A stretch of 64,000 nucleotides of DNA from assembly GCF_004521985.1 (NCBI RefSeq), contig NZ_SBHZ01000017.1:35857-99856 (forward strand). The letters are read 5' to 3'. The notes below the pieces were generated by a model. The model saw only the letters and a program-made list of their open reading frames with translations. It was not told the DNA's origin and ran no database searches. This document shows, piece after piece, positions 35,604 through 44,111 of this stretch. The translations under genes were made by a program, and so were the position numbers. This stretch comes from Ectopseudomonas khazarica. Its GTDB lineage: Bacteria; Pseudomonadota; Gammaproteobacteria; Pseudomonadales; Pseudomonadaceae. Position 1 is the stretch's first letter. Every line of letters starts with the position of its first letter.

Positions 35604-37112
35604 ATGTGTGGCATCGTCGGTATCGTCGGCAAGTCGAACGTCAATCAGGCGCTGTATGACGCGCTTACCGTCCTTCAGCATCGCGGCCAGGACGCTGCCG
35701 GCATCGTGACGAGCCATGATGGTCGCCTGTTCCTGCGCAAGGACAACGGCCTGGTGCGTGATGTGTTCCAGCAGCGCCACATGCAGCGCCTGGTGGGCGA
35801 CATGGGCATCGGTCACGTGCGCTACCCGACCGCTGGCAGCTCCAGCTCGGCCGAGGCGCAGCCGTTCTACGTCAACTCGCCGTACGGCATCACCCTGGCG
35901 CACAACGGCAACCTGACCAACGTCGAGCAGCTGGCCAAGGAAATCTACGAGTCCGACCTGCGTCACGTGAACACCAACTCCGATTCGGAGGTGCTGCTCA
36001 ACGTCTTCGCTCATGAGCTGGCGCAGCGCGGCAAGCTGCAGCCGACCGAGGAAGACGTGTTCGCCGCGGTCACCCACGTGCACGAGCGTTGCGTCGGCGG
36101 TTACGCGGTGGTGGCGATGATCACCGGCTACGGCATCGTCGGCTTCCGCGACCCCAATGGCATTCGTCCGATCGTCTTCGGTCAGCGTCACACCGACGAA
36201 GGCGTCGAGTACATGATCGCCTCGGAAAGCGTCGCGCTGGACGTGCTCGGTTTCACCCTGATCCGTGATCTTGCTCCGGGCGAGGCGGTCTACATCACCG
36301 AAGATGGCCGTCTGTTTACCCGCCAGTGCGCGAAGAACCCGAGCTATGCGCCGTGCATCTTCGAGCACGTCTACCTGGCGCGTCCGGATTCGATCATGGA
36401 CGGCATCTCGGTGTACAAGGCGCGTCTGCGCATGGGCGAGAAGCTGGCCGAGAAGATCCTGCGCGAGCGTCCGCAGCACGACATCGACGTGGTCATCCCG
36501 ATCCCGGACACCAGCCGTACTGCCGCGGTGGAGCTGGCCAACCACCTGGGCGTCAAGTTCCGCGAGGGCTTCGTCAAGAACCGCTACATCGGCCGTACCT
36601 TCATCATGCCCGGCCAGGCGGCGCGCAAGAAATCCGTACGGCAGAAGCTCAATGCCATCGAGCTGGAGTTTCGTGGCAAGAACGTGATGCTGGTGGACGA
36701 CTCCATCGTGCGTGGCACCACCTGCAAGCAGATCATCCAGATGGCACGCGAAGCCGGGGCGAAGAACGTCTACTTCTGCTCCGCCGCACCGGCCGTGCGT
36801 TATCCGAACGTCTACGGTATCGACATGCCCAGCGCCCATGAGCTGATCGCCCATGGCCGCACCACCGAGCAGGTGGGCGAGCTGATCGGCGCCGACTGGC
36901 TGGTCTACCAGGACCTGCAGGACCTGATAGAGGCGGTCAGCGGCAGCAAGAAGATCAAGATCGACAACTTCGACTGCGCGGTATTCGATGGCAAGTACGT
37001 GACCGGCGATGTCGACGAGGCCTACCTGAATCGCATCGAGCAGGCGCGCAACGATGCCAGCAAGGCCAAGTCGCAGGCTGTCAGTGCGATCATCGATCTG
37101 CACAACAACTGA
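35604..37112 (+). CDS. purF: Amidophosphoribosyltransferase
   Basis: A 502-residue enzyme making phosphoribosylamine from PRPP and glutamine, the first committed step of purine synthesis. The glutaminase nucleophile is Cys2 (MCGIVGIVG, exposed by Met removal), and the PRPP loop is MLVDDSIVRGTTCKQII. The IPDTSRTAAVEL and GFVKNRYIGRTFI segments are typical. No propeptide is present. It is followed by a hairpin and a REP-type inverted pair before metZ. Confidence 0.98.
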   Translation: MCGIVGIVGKSNVNQALYDALTVLQHRGQDAAGIVTSHDGRLFLRKDNGLVRDVFQQRHMQRLVGDMGIGHVRYPTAGSSSSAEAQPFYVNSPYGITLAHNGNLTNVEQLAKEIYESDLRHVNTNSDSEVLLNVFAHELAQRGKLQPTEEDVFAAVTHVHERCVGGYAVVAMITGYGIVGFRDPNGIRPIVFGQRHTDEGVEYMIASESVALDVLGFTLIRDLAPGEAVYITEDGRLFTRQCAKNPSYAPCIFEHVYLARPDSIMDGISVYKARLRMGEKLAEKILRERPQHDIDVVIPIPDTSRTAAVELANHLGVKFREGFVKNRYIGRTFIMPGQAARKKSVRQKLNAIELEFRGKNVMLVDDSIVRGTTCKQIIQMAREAGAKNVYFCSAAPAVRYPNVYGIDMPSAHELIAHGRTTEQVGELIGADWLVYQDLQDLIEAVSGSKKIKIDNFDCAVFDGKYVTGDVDEAYLNRIEQARNDASKAKSQAVSAIIDLHNN

Positions 37113-37118
37113 AGCACG

Positions 37119-37137
37119 GGGCAGGGGATGCCTGCCC
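37119..37137 (+). terminator. Possible terminator after purF
   Basis: Hairpin GGGCAGG-ggatg-CCTGCCC starting 6 bases after the stop, but without a T run. Termination may instead rely on the repeat that follows. Confidence 0.35.
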
Positions 37138-37143
37138 TCGGTC

Positions 37144-37204
37144 GTAGCCCGGATGCAATCCGGGGGAATGTCACACTGAAGTTCCCGGATTGCATCCGGG
37201 CTAC
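37144..37204. repeat. GTAGCCCGGATG-family inverted pair between purF and metZ
   Basis: GTAGCCCGGATGCAATCCGGG and its complement CCCGGATTGCATCCGGGCTAC face each other about 20 bases apart, with each arm itself a palindrome. The same paired element is at 55624-55683. Confidence 0.9.
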
Positions 37205-37223
37205 TTATTCGTGAGGTAGAAAG

Positions 37224-38435
37224 ATGACACTGGAATGGGATGCTGGGCGACTCGATAGCGATCTCGACGACGCAGGCTTCGACACCCTGGCGGTGCGTGC
37301 CGGTCAGCGCCGCTCGCCAGAGGGCGAGCATGGCGAGGCGCTGTTCCTCACCTCCAGTTACGTGTTCCGCACGGCCGCCGATGCGGCTGCGCGTTTCGCC
37401 GGCGAAGTGCCGGGCAACGTGTACTCGCGCTACACCAACCCCACCGTGCGCACCTTCGAGGAGCGCATTGCCGCGCTGGAGGGCGCCGAGCAGGCGGTCG
37501 CGACGGCGTCGGGCATGTCGGCGATCCTCGCTATCGTCATGAGCCTGTGCAGCGGCGGTGACCATGTGCTGGTATCGCGCAGCGTGTTCGGCTCCACCAT
37601 CAGCCTGTTCGAGAAGTACCTCAAGCGTTTCGGTGTCGAGGTGGACTACGTGCCGCTGGCCGACCTGGATGCCTGGCAGGCGGCGTTCAGGCCCACCACC
37701 AAGCTGCTGTTCGTCGAATCGCCGTCCAACCCGCTGGCCGAGCTGGTGGATATCGCGGCGCTGGCCGAAATCGCTCATGCGCACGGTGCCCTGCTGGCGG
37801 TGGACAACTGCTTCTGTACGCCGGCCCTGCAGCAGCCGCTGAAGCTGGGCGCCGATATCGTCATGCACTCGGCGACCAAGTACATCGACGGCCAGGGCCG
37901 CGGCATGGGTGGCGTGGTGGCCGGGCGCAGCGAGCAGATGAAGGAAGTGGTGGGTTTCCTGCGCACCGCCGGCCCGACCCTGAGCCCGTTCAATGCCTGG
38001 CTGTTCATCAAGGGCCTGGAAACCCTGCGCATCCGCATGCGCGCGCAGAGCGAGAGCGCCCTGCAGCTGGCGCTGTGGCTGGAGCAGCAGCCGCAGGTCG
38101 AGCGCGTCTACTACGCCGGCCTGCCCAGCCATCCGCAGCATGAACTGGCGAAGCGGCAGCAGAGCGCCTTCGGTGCGGTGGTCAGCTTCGAGGTCAAGGG
38201 CGGTCGCGACGCGGCCTGGAAGGTGATCGACGCCACGCGGGTGGTGTCCATCACCACCAACCTGGGCGACACCAAGACCACCATCGCTCACCCGGCGACC
38301 ACGTCCCATGGGCGCCTGACGCCGCAGGAGCGCGCCAATGCCGGTATCCGCGACAGCCTGATCCGCCTTGCCGTGGGCCTGGAAGAGCTGCAGGACCTGA
38401 AAGCTGATCTTGCACGCGGCCTGGCTGCACTCTGA
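37224..38435 (+). CDS. metZ: O-succinylhomoserine sulfhydrylase
   Basis: A 403-residue PLP enzyme of the Cys/Met metabolism family, using O-succinylhomoserine and sulfide to make homocysteine directly. The PLP lysine is in MHSATKYIDGQGRG, and SNPLAELVDI and the YSRYTNPTVRTFEERIAALE segment are typical of MetZ. The location right after purF is the known Pseudomonas arrangement. GAGGTAG lies a few bases before the ATG. A short-chain dehydrogenase gene begins 2 bases after its stop. Confidence 0.95.
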   Translation: MTLEWDAGRLDSDLDDAGFDTLAVRAGQRRSPEGEHGEALFLTSSYVFRTAADAAARFAGEVPGNVYSRYTNPTVRTFEERIAALEGAEQAVATASGMSAILAIVMSLCSGGDHVLVSRSVFGSTISLFEKYLKRFGVEVDYVPLADLDAWQAAFRPTTKLLFVESPSNPLAELVDIAALAEIAHAHGALLAVDNCFCTPALQQPLKLGADIVMHSATKYIDGQGRGMGGVVAGRSEQMKEVVGFLRTAGPTLSPFNAWLFIKGLETLRIRMRAQSESALQLALWLEQQPQVERVYYAGLPSHPQHELAKRQQSAFGAVVSFEVKGGRDAAWKVIDATRVVSITTNLGDTKTTIAHPATTSHGRLTPQERANAGIRDSLIRLAVGLEELQDLKADLARGLAAL

Positions 38436-38437
38436 GC

Positions 38438-39214
38438 ATGCTGGAGTGGGGTAACGACGATACGCCCAACAACGGGCGTGTCGCGCTGGTCACTGGTGCT
38501 GCGCGTGGCATTGGCCTGGGTATCAGCGCCTGGCTGATCACCGAGGGCTGGCAGGTGGTGCTCGCCGATATCGATCGGGAGCGGGGTTCCAGGGTCGCGC
38601 GTGCGCTGGGTGACAACGCCTGGTTCGTGGCCATGGACGTGGCCAAGGAAGATCAGGTGAGCCTCGGTGTTGCCGAGGTGCTGGGGCAGTTCGGTCGCCT
38701 CGATGCCCTGGTGTGCAGTGCCGCTATCGCCGAGCCGCACACGCCGGCGCTGGAGTCGCTCGATCTGAAGCGCTGGAATCGCATGCTGGCGGTGAACCTG
38801 ACCGGGCCGATGCTGCTGGCCAAGCATTGCGCGCCTTATCTGCGCGGGCATCGCGGTGCCATCGTCAACATCGCCTCGACCCGGGCCAGCCAGTCCGAAG
38901 CCGATTGCGAGGCCTATGCGGCGAGCAAGGGTGGTCTGCTGGCGCTGACTCATGCGCTGGCCATCAGCCTCGGCCCGGACGTCCGGGTCAATTGCGTCAG
39001 CCCTGGCTGGATCGATGCGCGTGATCCGTCACAGCAGCGCCTGGAACCGTTGTCGGTGTTCGATCATGCCCAGCATCCGGTCGGGCGGGTCGGGACGGTC
39101 GAGGATGTCGCAGCGCAGGTCGCCTGGCTGCTCTCGGATGCGGCGGGCTTCATCACCGGCCAGGAGTTCGTCATCGATGGCGGCATGAGCCGCAAGATGA
39201 TCTATCAGGACTGA
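38438..39214 (+). CDS. Short-chain dehydrogenase/reductase coupled to metZ
   Basis: A 258-residue NAD(P)-dependent oxidoreductase with the Rossmann motif TGAARGIGLG (about 18-27), the NIASTRASQSE segment with the catalytic serine, and YAASKGG with Tyr and Lys. The C-terminus has the usual AGFITGQEFVIDGGM. It starts two bases after the metZ stop and so is probably co-translated with it. The substrate is unknown; the link with methionine synthesis is only positional. Confidence 0.9.
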   Translation: MLEWGNDDTPNNGRVALVTGAARGIGLGISAWLITEGWQVVLADIDRERGSRVARALGDNAWFVAMDVAKEDQVSLGVAEVLGQFGRLDALVCSAAIAEPHTPALESLDLKRWNRMLAVNLTGPMLLAKHCAPYLRGHRGAIVNIASTRASQSEADCEAYAASKGGLLALTHALAISLGPDVRVNCVSPGWIDARDPSQQRLEPLSVFDHAQHPVGRVGTVEDVAAQVAWLLSDAAGFITGQEFVIDGGMSRKMIYQD

Positions 39215-39300
39215 GCGGGTCTGTGGCAGGCGCTTTGGCGGCGAGTTCGCAACGTCGCCTTCGCGGCTAAAGCCCCCTCCCGCGTCAGCATGGCGCAATG

Positions 39301-39326
39301 AAAAAGGCTCCCGAGGGAGCCTTTTT
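39301..39326. terminator. Bidirectional terminator between the SDR gene and etf-QO
   Basis: AAAAAGGCTCCCGAGGGAGCCTTTTT, a symmetrical stem with A and T tracts on its two sides, serving both convergent genes. Confidence 0.93.
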
Positions 39327-39340
39327 CATGCCGAGGCGAA

Positions 39341-41005
39341 TTACATGTTGGGGTAATTCGGGCCGCCAGTGCCTTCCGGCGCCACCCAGGTGATGTTCTG
39401 GGCCGGGTCCTTGATGTCGCAGGTCTTGCAGTGCACGCAGTTCTGCGCGTTGATCTGGAACTTCTTCTCGCCGTCTTCCTGAGTCACCACCTCGTATACG
39501 CCAGCCGGGCAGTAACGCTGCGCCGGTTCGTCGTACAGCGGCAGGTTCTTCGCCAGCGGGATGCTCGCGTCGGCCAGCTTGAGGTGGCAGGGCTGTTCTT
39601 CTTCATGGTTGGTATTGGAGAGGAACACCGAGCTCAGCTTGTCGAAGCTCAGCTTGCCGTCCGGTTTCGGGTAGGCGATCTTCGCGCATTCGGCGGCCGG
39701 CTTCAGGCAGGCGTAGTCCGGCTTGTTGTCGTGCAGCGTGAAGGGCGCGTTGCCGCCGAAGATGTTCTGGTCCAGCCAGTTGATGCCGCCGCCGATGATG
39801 GCGCCGTACTTGTGGATGGCGGCGCCGAAGTTGCGGCTGCGGAACAGCTCGTCGTACAGCCAGCTGGCCTTGAAGCCATCGACATAGTTGTTCAGCTCGT
39901 CGCCACCCTCGCGGCCGGCGGCCAGTGCTTCGGCGATCGCGTCGGCGGCGAGCATGCCGGACTTCATCGCCGTGTGGCTGCCCTTGATCTTGGCGAAGTT
40001 CAGGGTGCCGAGGTCGCAGCCGATCAGCGCGCCGCCGGGGAAGACCATCTTCGGCAGCGAGTTGATGCCGCCCTTGCAGATGGCGCGGGCGCCGTAGGCG
40101 ACGCGCTTGCCGCCTTCCAGGTACTTGGCGATCACCGGATGGTGCTTGTAGCGCTGGAATTCGTCGAACGGGGACAGGTGCGGGTTGGCGTAGGACAGGT
40201 CGATGATCAGGCCGACCACCACCTGGTTGTTTTCCAGGTGATAGAGGAAGGAGCCACCGGTGTTTTCGGTGCCCATGATGTCCATCGGCCAGCCTGCGGT
40301 ATGAACCACCAGGCCTTGCTCGTGCTTGGCCGGATCGATGTCCCAGATTTCCTTGATGCCAATGCCGTAGTGCTGGGCGTCGGCTTCGCTGTCCAGGTTG
40401 TACTTCTTGATCAGCTGCTTGCCGATGTGGCCACGGCAGCCTTCGGCGAACAGGGTGTACTTGGCGCGCAGCTCCATGCCGGGGGTGTAGTAGCCTTCCT
40501 TGGGATTGCCTTCGCGGTCCACACCCAGGTCGCCGGTGACGATGCCGCGTACCACGCCGTTCTCGTCGATCAGCGCTTCCTGGGCGGCGAAGCCGGGATA
40601 GATCTCGACGCCGAGGTTCTCGGCCTGTTGCGCCAGCCAGCGGCACAGGTTGCCCAGGGAAATGATGTAGTTGCCTTCGTTGTGCATGGTTTTTGGCACA
40701 AAGAAGTCAGGAATTCGGGTAGCCTTGTCGGCATCGCGCAGCAGATAGATGTCATCGCGCTTGACCGGGGTGTTCAGCGGGGCGCCCAGCTCTTTCCAGT
40801 CAGGGAACAGCTCGTTCAGGGCGCGTGGCTCGAATACGGCACCGGAGAGGATGTGCGCACCGACTTCGGAGCCTTTCTCGACCACGCAGACGCTGATCTC
40901 CTGGCCCGCTTCAGCGGCTTTCTGCTTCAGTCGGCAGGCGGCTGACAGGCCGGACGGGCCGGCGCCGACGATGACGACGTCGAATTCCATAAATTCGCGT
41001 TCCAC
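39341..41005 (-). CDS. Electron transfer flavoprotein-ubiquinone oxidoreductase
   Basis: A 554-residue membrane-associated flavoprotein that passes electrons from reduced ETF to ubiquinone, so serving acyl-CoA dehydrogenases. An N-terminal FAD-binding Rossmann motif VIVGAGPSGLSAACRL is followed by VVEKGSEVGAHILSG. The C-terminal 4Fe-4S domain has cysteines in RYCPAGVYE and in NCVHCKTCDIKDP. The length is that of bacterial enzymes. It is divergent from etfBA, which encode its electron donor, and both promoters lie around a PsrA-like box. A second ATG (40990) five codons in is also possible. Confidence 0.97.
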   Translation of the reverse strand: MEREFMEFDVVIVGAGPSGLSAACRLKQKAAEAGQEISVCVVEKGSEVGAHILSGAVFEPRALNELFPDWKELGAPLNTPVKRDDIYLLRDADKATRIPDFFVPKTMHNEGNYIISLGNLCRWLAQQAENLGVEIYPGFAAQEALIDENGVVRGIVTGDLGVDREGNPKEGYYTPGMELRAKYTLFAEGCRGHIGKQLIKKYNLDSEADAQHYGIGIKEIWDIDPAKHEQGLVVHTAGWPMDIMGTENTGGSFLYHLENNQVVVGLIIDLSYANPHLSPFDEFQRYKHHPVIAKYLEGGKRVAYGARAICKGGINSLPKMVFPGGALIGCDLGTLNFAKIKGSHTAMKSGMLAADAIAEALAAGREGGDELNNYVDGFKASWLYDELFRSRNFGAAIHKYGAIIGGGINWLDQNIFGGNAPFTLHDNKPDYACLKPAAECAKIAYPKPDGKLSFDKLSSVFLSNTNHEEEQPCHLKLADASIPLAKNLPLYDEPAQRYCPAGVYEVVTQEDGEKKFQINAQNCVHCKTCDIKDPAQNITWVAPEGTGGPNYPNM

Positions 41006-41080
41006 AGGCTATCTCCTACTCAAGGCTCTTCGATGTTTTATGTTGGAGGGCGCAGCTCGATCCCTGAGTGCGGCGCGGCC

Positions 41081-41109
41081 ATTATATCTACACCCTTCCA
41101 GCGGGCCAA
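41081..41109 (-). promoter_or_regulatory. Candidate promoter of the ETF-QO gene
   Basis: On the reverse strand, TTGGCC (41104-41109), 17 bases, then a perfect TATAAT (41081-41086). The -35 abuts the PsrA-like box at 41112-41125. Confidence 0.65.
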
Positions 41110-41111
41110 TA

Positions 41112-41125
41112 CAAACGTTTGTTTG
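41112..41125. promoter_or_regulatory. PsrA-like operator between etf-QO and etfBA
   Basis: CAAAC-GTTT-GTTTG fits the PsrA consensus G/CAAAC-N2-4-GTTTG/C as I know it. PsrA is the TetR-type fatty-acid sensor of Pseudomonas, and etfBA and etf-QO are reported PsrA targets in P. aeruginosa. The box sits beside the likely -35 of both divergent genes (for etfBA a TAGAAT -10 lies at 41144-41149). The 323-base gap (41006-41328) holds no gene. Confidence 0.7.
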
Positions 41126-41328
41126 AATTTTCTGTAGGCCTGTTAGAATCCTACTACATCGCGGATGACCGGCCGGTTCGCTGTATTGACCGAGCCAGGC
41201 CGCGGGGTCAAGATACGGGCGGTTTTGCGCTCGCCGTCTGGGCTAAAAGGTTGGCTCCTGCCAATTTGTATCGCTGACCAGGCTCGCCTTGGCGAGATTC
41301 TTATTCACCGGAGAGTAACGAGGAATCC

Positions 41329-42078
41329 ATGAAGGTTCTTGTAGCTGTCAAACGAGTGGTTGACTACAACGTCAAGGTTCGCGTCAAGGCGGACAACAGC
41401 GGCGTCGACCTCGCCAACGTCAAGATGTCCATGAACCCCTTCTGCGAGATCGCCGTGGAAGAAGCCGTCCGCCTGAAGGAGAAGGGCGTGGCGAGCGAAA
41501 TCGTCGTCGTCACCATCGGCCCGGCCACTGCCCAGGAGCAACTGCGTACCGCGCTGGCTCTCGGCGCCGACCGTGCCGTCCTGGTCGAGTCCAATGACGA
41601 GCTGAACTCCCTGGCCGTGGCCAAGCTGCTCAAGGCTGTGGTCGACAAGGAGCAGCCGCAGCTGGTGATCATGGGCAAGCAGGCCATCGACAGCGACAAC
41701 AACCAGACCGGCCAGATGCTCGGTGCGCTGACTGGCTTCGGCCAGGGCACCTTCGCCTCCAAGGTCGAAGTGGCTGGCGACAAGGTCAACGTGACCCGTG
41801 AGATCGATGGCGGTCTGCAGACCGTTGCGCTGAACCTGCCGGCGATCGTCACCACCGACCTGCGTCTGAACGAGCCGCGTTATGCGTCGCTGCCGAACAT
41901 CATGAAGGCCAAGAAGAAGCCGCTGGAGACCCTGACTCCGGACGCGCTGGGCGTTTCCACTGCCTCCACCGTCAAGACCCTGAAAGTCGAAGCACCGGCC
42001 GCTCGCAGCGCCGGCATCAAGGTCAAGTCCGTGGCTGAACTGGTCGAGAAACTGAAGAACGAGGCGAAGGTAATCTAA
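41329..42078 (+). CDS. etfB: Electron transfer flavoprotein, beta subunit
   Basis: A 249-residue subunit of the soluble ETF that collects electrons from acyl-CoA dehydrogenases; it binds AMP. Signatures are KVLVAVKRVVDYNVKVRVK at the N-terminus, MNPFCEIAVEEAVRLKE, and VIMGKQAIDSDNNQTGQM. GGAGAG lies about 15 bases before the start. The etfA start codon follows its stop directly, so the pair is co-translated. Confidence 0.98.
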   Translation: MKVLVAVKRVVDYNVKVRVKADNSGVDLANVKMSMNPFCEIAVEEAVRLKEKGVASEIVVVTIGPATAQEQLRTALALGADRAVLVESNDELNSLAVAKLLKAVVDKEQPQLVIMGKQAIDSDNNQTGQMLGALTGFGQGTFASKVEVAGDKVNVTREIDGGLQTVALNLPAIVTTDLRLNEPRYASLPNIMKAKKKPLETLTPDALGVSTASTVKTLKVEAPAARSAGIKVKSVAELVEKLKNEAKVI

Positions 42079-43008
42079 ATGACTATCCTGGTTATCGCTG
42101 AACACACCAATGCCGCCCTGGCTGCCGCTACCCTGAACACCGTCGCTGCTGCGCAGAAGATCGGTGGCGACATTCACGTGCTGGTAGCCGGTGCCAATGC
42201 TGGCGCTGCTGCCGAAGCCGCTGCCAAAGTCGCTGGCGTGTCCAAGGTTCTGCTGGCCGACAACGCCGCCTATGCCAACCAGCTGCCGGAAAACGTCGCG
42301 CCGCTGGTTGCCGAACTGGGCAAGGGCTACAGCCACATCCTGGCTGCCGCCACCAGCAACGGCAAGAACATCCTGCCGCGCGTCGCCGCTGCGCTGGATG
42401 TCGACCAGATCTCCGAGATCATCGCGGTCGAGAGCGCCGACACCTTCAAGCGTCCGATCTACGCCGGTAACGCCATCGCTACCGTGCAGTCCTCGGCTGC
42501 CATCAAGGTGATCACCGTGCGTTCCACCGGTTTCGACGCCGCTGCCGCCGAAGGTGGTTCCGCCGCCGTTGAAGCGGTATCCGGCCCGGCCGATGCCGGC
42601 AAGTCCGCCTTCGTCGGCGAAGAGCTGGCCAAGTCCGACCGTCCGGAACTGACCGCTGCCAAGATCGTCGTATCCGGCGGCCGCGGCATGGGCAATGGCG
42701 ACAACTTCAAGCACCTGTACGCCCTGGCCGACAAGCTGGGCGCTGCCGTCGGTGCTTCGCGCGCCGCTGTCGACGCCGGCTTCGTGCCGAACGACATGCA
42801 GGTCGGTCAGACCGGCAAGATCGTCGCGCCGCAGCTGTACATCGCCGTCGGTATCTCCGGCGCGATCCAGCACCTGGCCGGCATGAAGGACTCCAAGGTG
42901 ATCGTGGCGATCAACAAGGACGAAGAAGCGCCGATCTTCCAGGTGGCTGACTACGGCCTGGTCGCTGACCTGTTCGAAGCCGTACCGGAGCTGGAAAAGC
43001 TGGTCTGA
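42079..43008 (+). CDS. etfA: Electron transfer flavoprotein, alpha subunit
   Basis: A 309-residue FAD-binding subunit. The FAD-binding C-terminal domain carries VVSGGRGMGNGDNF, VGASRAAVDAGF, QVGQTGKIVAPQLYIAVGISG and VIVAINKDEEAPIF. It partners EtfB and hands electrons to the ETF-QO encoded divergently upstream. A strong terminator follows. Confidence 0.98.
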   Translation: MTILVIAEHTNAALAAATLNTVAAAQKIGGDIHVLVAGANAGAAAEAAAKVAGVSKVLLADNAAYANQLPENVAPLVAELGKGYSHILAAATSNGKNILPRVAAALDVDQISEIIAVESADTFKRPIYAGNAIATVQSSAAIKVITVRSTGFDAAAAEGGSAAVEAVSGPADAGKSAFVGEELAKSDRPELTAAKIVVSGGRGMGNGDNFKHLYALADKLGAAVGASRAAVDAGFVPNDMQVGQTGKIVAPQLYIAVGISGAIQHLAGMKDSKVIVAINKDEEAPIFQVADYGLVADLFEAVPELEKLV

Positions 43009-43025
43009 CCTGCTTTCCCGCTACG

Positions 43026-43055
43026 AAAAACCCGCTCTGATGAGCGGGTTTTTTA
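43026..43055. terminator. Bidirectional terminator between etfA and the hydrolase gene
   Basis: Stem AACCCGCTC/GAGCGGGTT with A tract before and T tract after, serving both converging genes. Confidence 0.92.
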
Positions 43056-43065
43056 TTGCCTGGAT

Positions 43066-43998
43066 TCAAGGCTGTTTCAGGCTGTCGAGGAAGTGGCGGT
43101 AGAGCAGGGCGCTTTCCTCGGGGCGTTCGAGCATCGGGGCGTGGCCGACGTTGTCCATGATCGCCACGCTGGACCTGTGCAACAGGGGTTGCATGACGTC
43201 GATGCTCGACACGTCCAGCACGCGATCCTGCTTGCCCCAGAGCAGCAGGGTCGGGGCCTCGATCTTGGGCAGTTCCGGCTCGAGGGGAATGTAGCGTTCG
43301 ACCAGTTGCTGGAACACCTGGTCGTAGTGGCCCGCGTTGGCCATGCTCTGTTCGGCCATGTACTGCTTGAGCGACTCCGGCAGGTACGGGGGCTCGACGA
43401 AGACGAATTGCAGCAGGCGCTGGAAGTCCTCCTGGCTGCGCACCACCAGCGGGTTGTCGGCGCCGCGCTCCAGCAGCTGGAACAGTTCGCTCTTGTGCGG
43501 CGCTTCGACCCCGGCGTTGTCGAACAGCGCCAGCGAGCTGACACGCTGTGGATAGCGTGCGGCGTAGAGGGCGGCAATATGTCCGCCCATGGAGTTGCCC
43601 AGGACATGGGCGCGCTCGATTCCCAGCGCGTCGAGAATGCCGGCCAGGCGCTCGGCCTGGGTGCCGACGTCATAGCTGCCGGCGGGATGATCGCTGTCGC
43701 CGAAGCCTGGCAGGTCCAGCGCGATCACCTGATAGTCGTGGGTCAGGTCGCGGGAGAAGCGCAGCCAGTTGTCCTTGTCCGCAGCGAAGCCATGGATCAA
43801 TACCAGGGTTTCGGCCGTGTCCGGTCCTCCCCGGTAGTAATGGATGTTAAGATCGCCGACACGCAGTCGTTCATGGCTGAGCCCGGCGCGATACTGCTCG
43901 ATCAGGCGCAACCCCGCCAGCTGGGTCGAGGGGAAGGCGTAGAGGATGGCAGCGCTGGCTGACAGCAGCACCAGTAGCAAGAGCAGCAGTTTTTTCAT
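43066..43998 (-). CDS. Alpha/beta hydrolase (lipase-like), membrane-anchored or exported
   Basis: A 310-residue hydrolase. An N-terminal hydrophobic segment (KKLLLLLLVLLSASAAILYAF) acts as signal or anchor. The fold then shows VLIHGFAADKDNW (oxyanion region), VLGNSMGGHIAALY (nucleophile serine in GNSMGG), LWGKQDRVLD with the acid, and the histidine in VGHAPMLERPEE. In P. aeruginosa a lipase-like gene also lies near etfA (PA2949, from memory). It is divergent from the solute-binding protein gene. The true substrate is not known. Confidence 0.88.
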   Translation of the reverse strand: MKKLLLLLLVLLSASAAILYAFPSTQLAGLRLIEQYRAGLSHERLRVGDLNIHYYRGGPDTAETLVLIHGFAADKDNWLRFSRDLTHDYQVIALDLPGFGDSDHPAGSYDVGTQAERLAGILDALGIERAHVLGNSMGGHIAALYAARYPQRVSSLALFDNAGVEAPHKSELFQLLERGADNPLVVRSQEDFQRLLQFVFVEPPYLPESLKQYMAEQSMANAGHYDQVFQQLVERYIPLEPELPKIEAPTLLLWGKQDRVLDVSSIDVMQPLLHRSSVAIMDNVGHAPMLERPEESALLYRHFLDSLKQP

Positions 43999-44111
43999 GG
44001 CGCGTCCTTATCGCGAATTATTATGGCGGCGCCATTAAGCTAGCATGAACACTGAAGGTTTCCGGGATGCTTCGTCATCCTGCCGATCAACGCATGAACC
44101 GAGAGTAGCCG

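Noticed and set aside
35571..38309. A 912-codon open frame on the reverse strand across purF and metZ
   Set aside because: It spans two well-identified genes and an intergenic repeat; its protein is low in hydrophobic structure and has no motif.
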